From Castellaniella sp049651205 (lineage in GTDB: Bacteria > Pseudomonadota > Gammaproteobacteria > Burkholderiales > Burkholderiaceae_B): 64,000 nucleotides of DNA. This document shows positions 35,429 through 43,260 of this stretch, piece by piece. How positions within the stretch are numbered: the first letter of the stretch is position 1; the number at the start of each line of letters is the position of its first letter. Under the pieces are notes generated by a model that worked only from the letters and a program-made list of their open reading frames with translations, had not been told where the DNA came from and ran no database searches. The translations under genes and the position numbers were made by a program. The stretch is taken from positions 1 to 64,000 of the forward strand of contig NZ_JBASBR010000003.1 of assembly GCF_049651205.1 (NCBI RefSeq), given 5' to 3'.

Positions 35429-36732
35429 GCTGCCTCCAGCACCTGACCGCCAGGCAACAGCCTGCGTATGGCTTGCTCGACCCGCTGCCGCAGAGGCTGC
35501 GCTTCGATGCGTGCCACGCTGGCCGCAGCAAACGCATAGGTAAGGATATCGCGCGCATGAGCTTCATCCAGACCACGCGAGCGCAAGTAAAACAGGCTGT
35601 CCGCGTCGATCTGCCCCACGGTGGCACCATGGGCGCACTTGACGTCATCGGCGTAGATTTCAAGCTCTGGCCTGGAATCCGACTTGGCCAAGCGTGACAG
35701 CAACAAACTGTCGTTACGCTGGATGGCATCGGTGCCATCAGCACCCGGCGCCACCAGGATGCGGCCACTAAATACCCCGTGAGATGTATCCGCCAGGATC
35801 CCCCGGTAGGTTTCGTGGCTGACACAACGCGGCTGCTCATGACCGATCAGGGTGTGATGATCCACGTGGCGGCGCTGATTGACGTAATACAGGCCATTGA
35901 ACAGGGTTTCACAGCGCTCGTCGGTAAAGTGTGTGGCAATATCATGACGCGCTAAGCGGGCCCCCAAGGACACCGAGTGCGAGGCAAAATAAGAACCACG
36001 AGACTGCCAGGCATCAATCTCGCCCAGATGCCAGGCTTTTTCAGATTCTTGCTGCAGCTTGAGATGAGTGATCCTGGCATCCTGATCCAGTGTCAGGCGC
36101 GTGCTGGCATGATGAAAATTGCCGGCATCGGGTGTACCAATATAGTGTTCTACAACGGTGGCTTGTGCGCCGGCCTGTGCGTGAACCAAGTGACGCAAGA
36201 AATGGGCTGCCTGCGGCGACGCCGCCACGCAAACAATATGGATGGGGATCTCGAGGGCAACGCCGCGACCCAGCTGGATGAACGCACCATCACCGGCCAG
36301 AGCAAGGTTGAGCGCGCTGGTACTGTGGCCGTCTTCGGCCTGGCCATAGGCCTGCTGGATAGCCTCGGCATGTGCTGCCCAGGCCTGGGACAAAGGCAGT
36401 ACCACCGCACCAGCGGGCAGATCGCCAATATCAGAGGCTTGCGCATTAAATACGCCATCCACAAACACCAGCCAATGGCCAGCATCACCGGCCTTCAATG
36501 CAGCAATCTGCTGATCAACGGGTTGGGCACTGCCATCTGTAAAGCTGGCAGCAGCCAATGGCGACAGAGAAGTATGACGCCATGCCTCGATTTTGGGTGT
36601 CGGCCAGCCCTCTGCGAGAAAACGATCAAGCGATTGCTGACGCAACGCGGCCAGCCAGGGGATCTGCGCGCCGGGCAACTGACCCGCGCGCCGGCCGAAC
36701 GTATCGGCCCACGGCTGCAGGTCTGTGCTCAT
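35425..36732 (-). CDS. sufD: Fe-S scaffold subunit SufD
   Basis: A 435-residue beta-helix protein of the SufBD family. The C-terminal part carries DVKCAHGATVGQID and the helix FYLRSRGLDEAHARDILTYAF, standard for SufD. It forms the SufBC2D scaffold. Both ends overlap neighbouring genes by four bases. Confidence 0.95.
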   Translation of the reverse strand: MSTDLQPWADTFGRRAGQLPGAQIPWLAALRQQSLDRFLAEGWPTPKIEAWRHTSLSPLAAASFTDGSAQPVDQQIAALKAGDAGHWLVFVDGVFNAQASDIGDLPAGAVVLPLSQAWAAHAEAIQQAYGQAEDGHSTSALNLALAGDGAFIQLGRGVALEIPIHIVCVAASPQAAHFLRHLVHAQAGAQATVVEHYIGTPDAGNFHHASTRLTLDQDARITHLKLQQESEKAWHLGEIDAWQSRGSYFASHSVSLGARLARHDIATHFTDERCETLFNGLYYVNQRRHVDHHTLIGHEQPRCVSHETYRGILADTSHGVFSGRILVAPGADGTDAIQRNDSLLLSRLAKSDSRPELEIYADDVKCAHGATVGQIDADSLFYLRSRGLDEAHARDILTYAFAAASVARIEAQPLRQRVEQAIRRLLPGGQVLEAA

Positions 36733-37550
36733 GACCGTGCCCCTGGTTTTACACCGATCTTCTTGCCGTCGTCTGCTGCCTTGAGCGGCCGTTTGGCTGG
36801 GGTCTCGTTGACCCCTTCAATCCAGCCATAACCTTTCGCTTCGAGCTCGAGGGCAAGCTCGCGGCCACCCGAGCGCACGATCTTGCCATGGGCAAGCACG
36901 TGGACGAAATCGGGCACGATGTAATCCAGCAAGCGCTGATAGTGCGTGATGACGATCATGGCGCGCTCGGGGGAACGCAGACGATTGACGCCATCCGCCA
37001 CTGTTTTCAGGGCGTCGATATCAAGACCGGAATCGGTTTCGTCGAGAATCGCCAGCTTGGGCTCAAGCAAAGCCATTTGAAGCACTTCATTACGCTTTTT
37101 CTCGCCCCCCGAAAACCCTTCGTTTACCGAGCGATAGAGGAACTCGTCACGCATGCCTACCTGCTTCATCTCGGCCTTGGCGCGCTTGACGAAATCCATG
37201 GCGTCGAGTTCCGGCAAGCCACGATGGCGGCGTGCCGCGTTGACCGCAGCACGCATGAAATAGGCATTGGAAACACCCGGGATCTCTATTGGGTACTGGA
37301 ACGCCAGAAAAATCCCGGCACGGGCGCGTTCTTCTACCGGCAGCTCAAGCAGGTCCTGGCCCTCAAACTGTACGGTGCCGCTGGTTACTTTGTAGTCGTC
37401 GCGCCCTGTCAGCACCTGAGACAGCGTGCTTTTGCCTGCCCCGTTGGGCCCCATGATCGCATGCACTTCTCCTGGATTGATCTCCAGGCTGAGGCCGCGC
37501 AGAATTTCTTTGTCCTCGATAGAGGCGTGCAAATCGTTGATTTTCAGCAT
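36729..37550 (-). CDS. sufC: Fe-S assembly ATPase SufC
   Basis: A 273-residue ABC-type ATPase, not a transporter. Walker A is GPNGAGKST, the signature FSGGEKKR, and Walker B AILDETDSGLD. It is slightly longer than E. coli SufC through a lysine-rich tail. It powers the SufBC2D scaffold. Confidence 0.96.
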   Translation of the reverse strand: MLKINDLHASIEDKEILRGLSLEINPGEVHAIMGPNGAGKSTLSQVLTGRDDYKVTSGTVQFEGQDLLELPVEERARAGIFLAFQYPIEIPGVSNAYFMRAAVNAARRHRGLPELDAMDFVKRAKAEMKQVGMRDEFLYRSVNEGFSGGEKKRNEVLQMALLEPKLAILDETDSGLDIDALKTVADGVNRLRSPERAMIVITHYQRLLDYIVPDFVHVLAHGKIVRSGGRELALELEAKGYGWIEGVNETPAKRPLKAADDGKKIGVKPGARS

Positions 37551-37561
37551 GAGTGGACTCC

Positions 37562-39010
37562 TTAACCGACGCTGCCTTCCAGACTCACGCCAAGCAGGTT
37601 TTGTGCTTCGACTGCGAATTCCATGGGCAATTCTTTGAAAACTTCTTTGCAGAAGCCGTTAACAATCATTGATACCGCATCTTCGGCCGAGAGGCCGCGT
37701 TGCATGGCATAAAACAACTGGTCTTCTGCAATGCGCGAGGCGGTGGCTTCATGCTCGACACTGGCGCTGGGGTTTTGCACCTCGATGGTGGGAAACGTGT
37801 GCGCCGCGCATTCCTTGCCAATCAGCAGCGAATCACACTGTGTGTAATTGCGCGCGTTTTCGGCTTTGGGCGTCATGCGCACCAAGCCGCGGAAGGTATT
37901 GCTTCCGTGTCCGGCCGAAATCCCCTTGGAGATAATGGTGCTGCGAGTATTGCGCCCCATGTGAATCATTTTGGTGCCCGTGTCGGCTTGCTGGTAGTGA
38001 TTGGACAAAGCGACAGAATAGAACTCGCCGGTAGAGTCATCACCCCGCAGGATCACACTGGGATATTTCCAGGTGATTGCAGAGCCGGTTTCTACCTGAG
38101 TCCAGGAAATGCGCGACCGCGCGCCCCGGCAATCACCCCGTTTGGTAACAAAGTTGTAAATGCCGCCCACGCCGTTCTCGTCGCCGGGATACCAGTTTTG
38201 CACGGTGGAGTACTTGATGCGCGCGTCTTCGAGTGCGACAAGCTCGACCACAGCCGCGTGCAGCTGGTTTTCATCGCGCATCGGGGCAGTACAGCCTTCG
38301 AGGTAACTGACGATCGCACCTTCGTCGGCGATGATCAGCGTGCGTTCAAACTGGCCGGTATCAGCGTTGTTTATACGGAAGTACGTGGACAGCTCCATGG
38401 GGCATTTGACACCCTTGGGAATATAGACAAACGAGCCATCCGAAAACACGGCGGAGTTGAGTGCCGCATAAAAATTATCACCCGGCGGAACCACAGAGCC
38501 CATGTATTTCTGCACCAGATCGGGGTGCGAGCGAACCGCTTCGGAAAAGGAACAGAAAATAATCCCGACATCGGCCAGCTGCTTGCGAAATGTCGTGGCT
38601 ACCGAGACGGAGTCAAACACCGCGTCTACTGCCACGCCGGCCAGCTTGGCGCGCTCATGCAGCGGTACGCCCAGTTTCTCGTAGGTTTTGAGCAACTCGG
38701 GATCCACCTCATCCAGGCTCTTGGGCCCGTCTTTTTTGGATTTTGGCGCCGAGAAATAACTGATGTCCTGGAAGTCGGGCTGCGGGAAATTAACCTTGGC
38801 CCAGTTTGGCCGAGGCATTTTCAGCCACTCGCGATAGGCCTTCAGCCGCCATTCCAGCATGAACTCGGGCTCACGCTTTACCGCTGACAGGCGACGAATC
38901 ACATCCTCATCCAGACCTTTTGGAAAAGTCTCGGATTCGATCTCGGTGACAAAGCCGGCGTCATACTCGCGATCAAGGAAGGTATCGAGCTTGTCGTTGA
39001 CAGTACTCAT
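37562..39010 (-). CDS. sufB: Fe-S scaffold subunit SufB
   Basis: A 482-residue SufB, the normal length, starting MSTVNDKLDTFL at ATG 39010. A longer open frame to 39229 is ignored because it overlaps the regulator gene. The C-terminal core has ECAAHTFPTIEVQNPSASVEHEA. The start codon overlaps the regulator stop (ATGA), making it the first structural gene of the operon. Confidence 0.95.
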   Translation of the reverse strand: MSTVNDKLDTFLDREYDAGFVTEIESETFPKGLDEDVIRRLSAVKREPEFMLEWRLKAYREWLKMPRPNWAKVNFPQPDFQDISYFSAPKSKKDGPKSLDEVDPELLKTYEKLGVPLHERAKLAGVAVDAVFDSVSVATTFRKQLADVGIIFCSFSEAVRSHPDLVQKYMGSVVPPGDNFYAALNSAVFSDGSFVYIPKGVKCPMELSTYFRINNADTGQFERTLIIADEGAIVSYLEGCTAPMRDENQLHAAVVELVALEDARIKYSTVQNWYPGDENGVGGIYNFVTKRGDCRGARSRISWTQVETGSAITWKYPSVILRGDDSTGEFYSVALSNHYQQADTGTKMIHMGRNTRSTIISKGISAGHGSNTFRGLVRMTPKAENARNYTQCDSLLIGKECAAHTFPTIEVQNPSASVEHEATASRIAEDQLFYAMQRGLSAEDAVSMIVNGFCKEVFKELPMEFAVEAQNLLGVSLEGSVG

Positions 39011-39504
39011 TTGGACAGACTCCAGTTCGGGGTATTCGGGATGGGCCGTGCAGGGGCTGCGACAGATGCAACCGGTGCCACGGATACGGGCACGGCCGGC
39101 GTGTCGCTGAGCATGTCGGCCAACGTAACGGATTCGAGGGTGCGGCGCACAATCAGATTGATCCGCTGCCAGTGGGTACGGATATGGCAACCACTTTCGA
39201 CGCTGCAGGCGCCGGGCATTGCAGTACACTCGGTCAGGCCAAACGGCTGATCCTCAAGCGCATCAATGATTTCTGCCACCGAGATCTGCTCGGCATCGCG
39301 CTCGAGGCGATAACCGCCATGCGCCCCACGGGTACTGGTAACCAGACGGTGTTGCGCCAAAAGTTTGAGCACTTTACTGACGACTGGCTGCCCCAGGCCC
39401 AGGCCGGAAGCAAGCTCCGCCGCACTGCAAACATGCGTCGGCTGGAGAGCCATATGCGTCAGCACAAGGATTCCGTAATCGACGATTTTGCTGATCCGCA
39501 GCAT
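39007..39504 (-). CDS. Rrf2 family regulator of the suf operon
   Basis: A 165-residue Rrf2 protein of the SUF regulator type. The winged helix (about 1-60) reads MLRISKIVDYGILVLTHMA. The cluster-binding loop has three Cys in CTAMPGACSVESGC, expected to hold a [2Fe-2S] cluster. A flexible Ala/Pro/Val tail follows at about 135-165. ATG 39504 fits the family start. It leads the operon and probably represses it when cluster-loaded. Confidence 0.93.
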   Translation of the reverse strand: MLRISKIVDYGILVLTHMALQPTHVCSAAELASGLGLGQPVVSKVLKLLAQHRLVTSTRGAHGGYRLERDAEQISVAEIIDALEDQPFGLTECTAMPGACSVESGCHIRTHWQRINLIVRRTLESVTLADMLSDTPAVPVSVAPVASVAAPARPIPNTPNWSLSK

Positions 39505-39531
39505 CGGCTGTTCCAGGGAATAATTCAAGAA

Positions 39532-39566
39532 ACCAAATAGTACTGCTTTGGTACGGTATAGGTCAA
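39532..39566 (-). promoter_or_regulatory. Candidate suf operon promoter with operator dyad
   Basis: On the minus strand TTGACC (39566-39561) and TACTAT (39542-39537) are 18 bases apart. ACCAAA (39532-39537) and TTTGGT (39547-39552) form an inverted repeat with a 9-base spacer containing AGTACT, overlapping the -10 box. This position suits repression by the Rrf2 protein. The upstream exporter gene ends at 39570, so the promoter abuts its stop codon. Confidence 0.5.
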
Positions 39567-39569
39567 ACC

Positions 39570-41420
39570 CTAATTGCGATCAGGCACGTCCACAGACATT
39601 ACCGATCGTGACCCACCAGGCGCTTCTGTCGACAAAGCACCCGTTTGTGTACGGGATTGCTGCAACGCCCACATCCGGGCATATCGGCCGTTTTGCGCCA
39701 GCAACTGCACATGTGTGCCCTGCTCTATCACTCGGCCCGCGTCCAGCACCAAAATCAGGTCGGCATGGACAATCGTGGACAAGCGGTGCGCAATGATGAT
39801 TGTCGTGCGGCCTTCAGCAATGCGGTTCAGTTGCTCCTGAATGGCCCGCTCTGTCCGGGTATCCAGTGCACTGGTAGCCTCGTCAAACACCAGAATGGGA
39901 GGTGACTTCAGCAAGGCTCGGGCAATTGCCACCCGCTGTTTCTCACCCCCCGAGAGCTTTAGGCCACGCTCGCCCACCGGTGTGTCGTAGCCTTGTGGCA
40001 ATGAGGTGACAAAATCATGGATATGTGCCGCCTGTGCTGCAGCCACCACCTCATCCTGGCTGGCACCAGTACGACCATAGGCAATGTTGTAGCCGATGGT
40101 GTCGTTAAACAGCACGGTGTCCTGGGGCACAATGCCAATATGTGCACGTAAGCTGTCCTGGGTGTAATCACGGATATCGCATCCGTTGATGCGCACGGCT
40201 CCTCCGGTGGGATCATAAAAGCGAAACAGCAAGCGGGATAACGTTGATTTGCCGGCTCCGGACGCACCCACTACAGCTAAAGAGCCACCCGCAGGCACCT
40301 CAAAATCCACACCATACAAGATCTGGCGGTCGGCCTGATAGCCAAAGTCCACTGATTTAAAGGTGACGCTTGCCTGGCGCGCCTGCAGCACCTTTGCACC
40401 CGGGCGATCCGCGACCTCCTGATGATGTGCCATGAGCTCGAACATACGCTCCATATCCGCCAGTGCGTGCTTGATCTCGCGGTAAACAAAGCCCAGGAAA
40501 TTAAGCGGGGCATACAGTTGCGTAAGGTACGCAGACACCAGCACCACATCGCCAACAGTCATGCTGCCCTGCACCACCCCCAGCGCCGACTGCCACAACA
40601 AGGCCGTCATACCGGCGGTAATGATCAGACCCTGGCCCATGTTCAACAGATTAAGCGACACCTGGTTGCGCACGGCAGAATCCACCCAACTGCGCATATC
40701 GCGGTCGTAGCGGCCGCTTTCGTAGCTTTCGTTGCCAAAATACTTGACAGTTTCATAGTTCAGCAACGCATCAACGGCCTTGCCATTGGCCTGGCTATCC
40801 AGGGTATTCATTGTGCGGCGGTACACCATGCGCCGCTCGGTCACGCGCAGAGTAAACAACACATAGGCAGCAATCGTGGCCAGCGTCAGGGCAGCAAACA
40901 CCCAGTCGTAGCGCCAGAGCAGCACGCCCGTCACCATGGCAATCTCCAATAGCGTCGGTAGGATATTGAAGACCGTGAAGTTCAGTAGAAAACCAATCCC
41001 CTTGGTACCACGCTCGATGTCGCGGGTCAGTCCGCCGGTACGACGGCCCATGTGAAAACGCAAGGAAAGCGATAGCAGGTGCCCGAACAACTGGCTGGCC
41101 ACCTGCTGGATCGCCCCCTGAGTTACCCGTGCAAACAAGGCATCGCGCAACTCGCCAAACACACCTGTCATGAGGCGTGCCAGGCCATAGCCCACCAAGG
41201 CAGCCACCGGCACCGCCAACACGGAGGCAGGAACCCCGAGACCATCGATCAAGTCTTTAAGATAGATCGGTGTCGTGACATTGGCCAGCTTGGCAATGAT
41301 CAAACAGGAAAATGCCAGGACAACCCGACCCCGGAAAGCCCAGACATAAGGCCAGAGATTTTTGAGGGTCTGCCAGTCGTCGCGCCGCGCGGGCGCTGGG
41401 CCGGTATGAGAGAAACGCAT
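39570..41420 (-). CDS. Atm1-type ABC exporter (fused permease/ATPase)
   Basis: About 616 residues. Six-helix export domain (about 20-320) with the Atm1 signature NMGQGLI...GVVQGSMTVGD...YLTQLYAPLNFLGFVYREIKHALADMERMF, followed by an ATPase with Walker A GASGAGKS, signature LSGGEKQR and Walker B ILVFDEATSALD. Atm1/ABCB7 relatives move glutathione-linked sulfur or metal adducts. It lies 65 bases upstream of the suf regulator on the same strand. ATG 41420 is preferred to 41492. Confidence 0.92.
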   Translation of the reverse strand: MRFSHTGPAPARRDDWQTLKNLWPYVWAFRGRVVLAFSCLIIAKLANVTTPIYLKDLIDGLGVPASVLAVPVAALVGYGLARLMTGVFGELRDALFARVTQGAIQQVASQLFGHLLSLSLRFHMGRRTGGLTRDIERGTKGIGFLLNFTVFNILPTLLEIAMVTGVLLWRYDWVFAALTLATIAAYVLFTLRVTERRMVYRRTMNTLDSQANGKAVDALLNYETVKYFGNESYESGRYDRDMRSWVDSAVRNQVSLNLLNMGQGLIITAGMTALLWQSALGVVQGSMTVGDVVLVSAYLTQLYAPLNFLGFVYREIKHALADMERMFELMAHHQEVADRPGAKVLQARQASVTFKSVDFGYQADRQILYGVDFEVPAGGSLAVVGASGAGKSTLSRLLFRFYDPTGGAVRINGCDIRDYTQDSLRAHIGIVPQDTVLFNDTIGYNIAYGRTGASQDEVVAAAQAAHIHDFVTSLPQGYDTPVGERGLKLSGGEKQRVAIARALLKSPPILVFDEATSALDTRTERAIQEQLNRIAEGRTTIIIAHRLSTIVHADLILVLDAGRVIEQGTHVQLLAQNGRYARMWALQQSRTQTGALSTEAPGGSRSVMSVDVPDRN

Positions 41421-41534
41421 GAAACGTCCCGAAAATGTAGGTGACAAGTTGTGGCGGCGCCCAGTGGGCCGCCAGGGCTGCAGCGCATACAATAGAGCGC
41501 ATCAAGGAAAACCCGGCCAAGCCGGAGAGATTGT

Positions 41535-42062
41535 ATGACTGTTTCGGTATTCGACTACGAGGGTGAGCTTCTGGCGTGTGCCCAGGGTGATCGTGCGGCT
41601 TTCCATGCGCTGTACCATCAAGAAGCTGGCGCCATGCGGGCTTTGGCCCTGGCCATGCTTGGAGACGAAGCACTGGCCAACACGGTTTTGCTCGAGGCAT
41701 TTACACTGATTTGGCACAATGCCGCTGGCTACAGCGCTGGCATTGGCACTGCACGGGCCTGGATCTACAGTATCTTGCGCTACCGCGCACTCGACCATCA
41801 ACGCCAGTTGCGTGCGCAGGGCGACACCAGTGCTGAACAGCTGCCATTGCCCTCCCTGTCCTTGCACCCAGAACGGCCGTCCGGCGCCGTACACCATGTG
41901 CTGGCCAGCTTGCCGGCTCCCCAACTGGACGCCCTGTTATACGCTTATCTGCACGGTGGCAATGCCGCCCGCATCGCTGATCATCTCGATCGCTCCGAGC
42001 CTGATATCGACGCCTCCATCGAGACCGTCCTGACTCACATCGACGAGGCGGTTCACGCATGA
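41535..42062 (+). CDS. ECF-type sigma factor with atypical region 4
   Basis: A 175-residue ECF-like protein. Region 2 (about 10-90) is recognisable: LYHQEAGAMRALALAMLGDEALAN...AFTLIWHNAAGY...ARAWIYSILRYRALDHQRQ. Region 4 (about 115-170) keeps the leading helix ASLPAPQLDALLYAYLHGGNAARIADHL, but the recognition helix reads SEPDIDASIETVLTHIDEA, acidic and almost without Arg/Lys, unlike the usual GTVKSRIRRAL. DNA contact at the -35 element may be changed or lost. Overlaps the anti-sigma gene by four bases. Confidence 0.78.
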   Translation: MTVSVFDYEGELLACAQGDRAAFHALYHQEAGAMRALALAMLGDEALANTVLLEAFTLIWHNAAGYSAGIGTARAWIYSILRYRALDHQRQLRAQGDTSAEQLPLPSLSLHPERPSGAVHHVLASLPAPQLDALLYAYLHGGNAARIADHLDRSEPDIDASIETVLTHIDEAVHA

Positions 42063-42532
42063 AATCGCACCGCCCATACTCTGATCACGAAATCGCACGA
42101 TACGTATTGGGCCTGGACATGGGGCCACACACACAAGAGATCCAGGCACGACTGGCACGCGACAATGCTGCAGCGGCCCGCGCACTCAAGTGGGAAACCT
42201 ATTTTCTGGATATCGTTGACGCGCTGCCCGCCTCGCCACCACCACCTTCTGTGCTTGCGCAGCTGGAAGCCAGCCTGAGTATGGAACCCTACCCCCCACA
42301 AGCAGCTTCAGCAGTGCCTGATACGGATGCTGCCGATGCGCACCCCCCGGAGGTTGCAAGGACGCACGTCTCAAGAAACTACTTTAAACAGCCGCGCGCC
42401 TGGCGAACCCTGGGATTGATTGTGGCGGTTGCCGTGCTGATGTTTTTGACGTGGGCAGCCTTAAAACCCCTGCCAGACGAAACCCAGGTGCAGCAAACAG
42501 TGCACCTGGAGGCAAGCCCTGCTACAAATTAA
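42059..42532 (+). CDS. RskA-like anti-sigma factor, single-pass membrane protein
   Basis: A 157-residue protein. The cytosolic N-terminus (about 8-60) follows the RskA/anti-sigma-K pattern (ARYVLGLDMGPHTQEIQARLARDNAAAARALKWE), without the His-Cys-Cys zinc motif. One membrane helix lies at about 118-137, with a short periplasmic tail. It is translationally coupled to the sigma gene and is likely its inhibitor. Its 3' end overlaps the convergent merR-type gene by 11 bases. Confidence 0.78.
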   Translation: MKSHRPYSDHEIARYVLGLDMGPHTQEIQARLARDNAAAARALKWETYFLDIVDALPASPPPPSVLAQLEASLSMEPYPPQAASAVPDTDAADAHPPEVARTHVSRNYFKQPRAWRTLGLIVAVAVLMFLTWAALKPLPDETQVQQTVHLEASPATN

Positions 42533-42944
42533 GCAGGCCTTCAGCCTGATCCGGCCGATGCCTGCTTTGGAGCGCATCGCCAAGGCGATCGCGGATCGCT
42601 GAAAGATCTGCCCTAAGTGCTTGAAGCTCGGCGCCTGTCAGGCGTACGGCGGCATCCTGATCATGCGGCATGTCGGGGCCCTCGCCCAGACGGTTGCGGG
42701 CACCGGCAATCGTAAACCCCTGCTCGTAGAGCAAATCGCGAATCCGGCGCACGAGCAGGACTTCGTGATGCTGATAATAACGGCGGTTACCACGGCGCTT
42801 GACGGGTTTCAGCTGCGCAAATTCTTGCTCCCAGTAGCGCAAGATATGCGGTTTGACTCCGCAAAGCTCGCTGACCTCGCCAATCGTGAAATAGCGCTTG
42901 GCAGGAATGGGGGGCAATGTGGTTGCAGGGGTTGCAGCGCTCAT
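42522..42944 (-). CDS. MerR family regulator downstream of ihfA
   Basis: About 140 residues. The MerR helix-turn-helix reads KRYFTIGEVSELCGVKPHILRYWEQEF, followed by RRGNRRYYQHHEVLLVRRIRDLLYEQGFTI and a short coiled coil. The effector domain is too short for a metal sensor. A gene of this kind commonly closes the pheST-ihfA operon in proteobacteria. Its start overlaps the ihfA stop (ATGA). Target unknown. Confidence 0.9.
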   Translation of the reverse strand: MSAATPATTLPPIPAKRYFTIGEVSELCGVKPHILRYWEQEFAQLKPVKRRGNRRYYQHHEVLLVRRIRDLLYEQGFTIAGARNRLGEGPDMPHDQDAAVRLTGAELQALRADLSAIRDRLGDALQSRHRPDQAEGLLNL

Positions 42945-43255
42945 GCGGCTTCCCCGGCACACTCAACACTGTCTTTGAGCTTTTGACTGGCGTGAAAGGT
43001 AACCACGCGCCGGGCAGAAATCGGGATGACCTCGCCTGTTTTAGGATTACGCCCCGGGCGCGGCGGTTTATTGCGCACCTGGAAGCTGCCAAACCCGGAC
43101 AGTTTGACTTCAACACCATCTACCAAAGCATCGCGAATCTCGGCAAAAAAGGTATCCACGACATCTTTGGCTTCGCGTTTGTTCAAGCCAACCTTCTCGA
43201 ACAGAAGTTCGGCCAGATGGGCTTTTGTGAGTGTCCGATCTGTATTCACCGACAA
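42941..43255 (-). CDS. ihfA: Integration host factor alpha subunit
   Basis: A 104-residue HU/IHF protein. TLTKAHLAELLFEKVGLNKREAKDVVD opens the dimer helices; the DNA-bending arm contains NKPPRPGRNPKTGEVIPISARRVVTFH. Follows pheT by 5 bases, as in other proteobacteria. It is a nucleoid protein and a co-factor for sigma-54 promoters such as the one at glnK. Confidence 0.96.
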   Translation of the reverse strand: MSVNTDRTLTKAHLAELLFEKVGLNKREAKDVVDTFFAEIRDALVDGVEVKLSGFGSFQVRNKPPRPGRNPKTGEVIPISARRVVTFHASQKLKDSVECAGEAA

Positions 43256-43260
43256 GTCTC

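Noticed and set aside
37700..38887. 395-codon open frame antisense to sufB
   Set aside because: Same reason: sufB is full length with overlaps to its operon neighbours, and the antisense product shows no domain.
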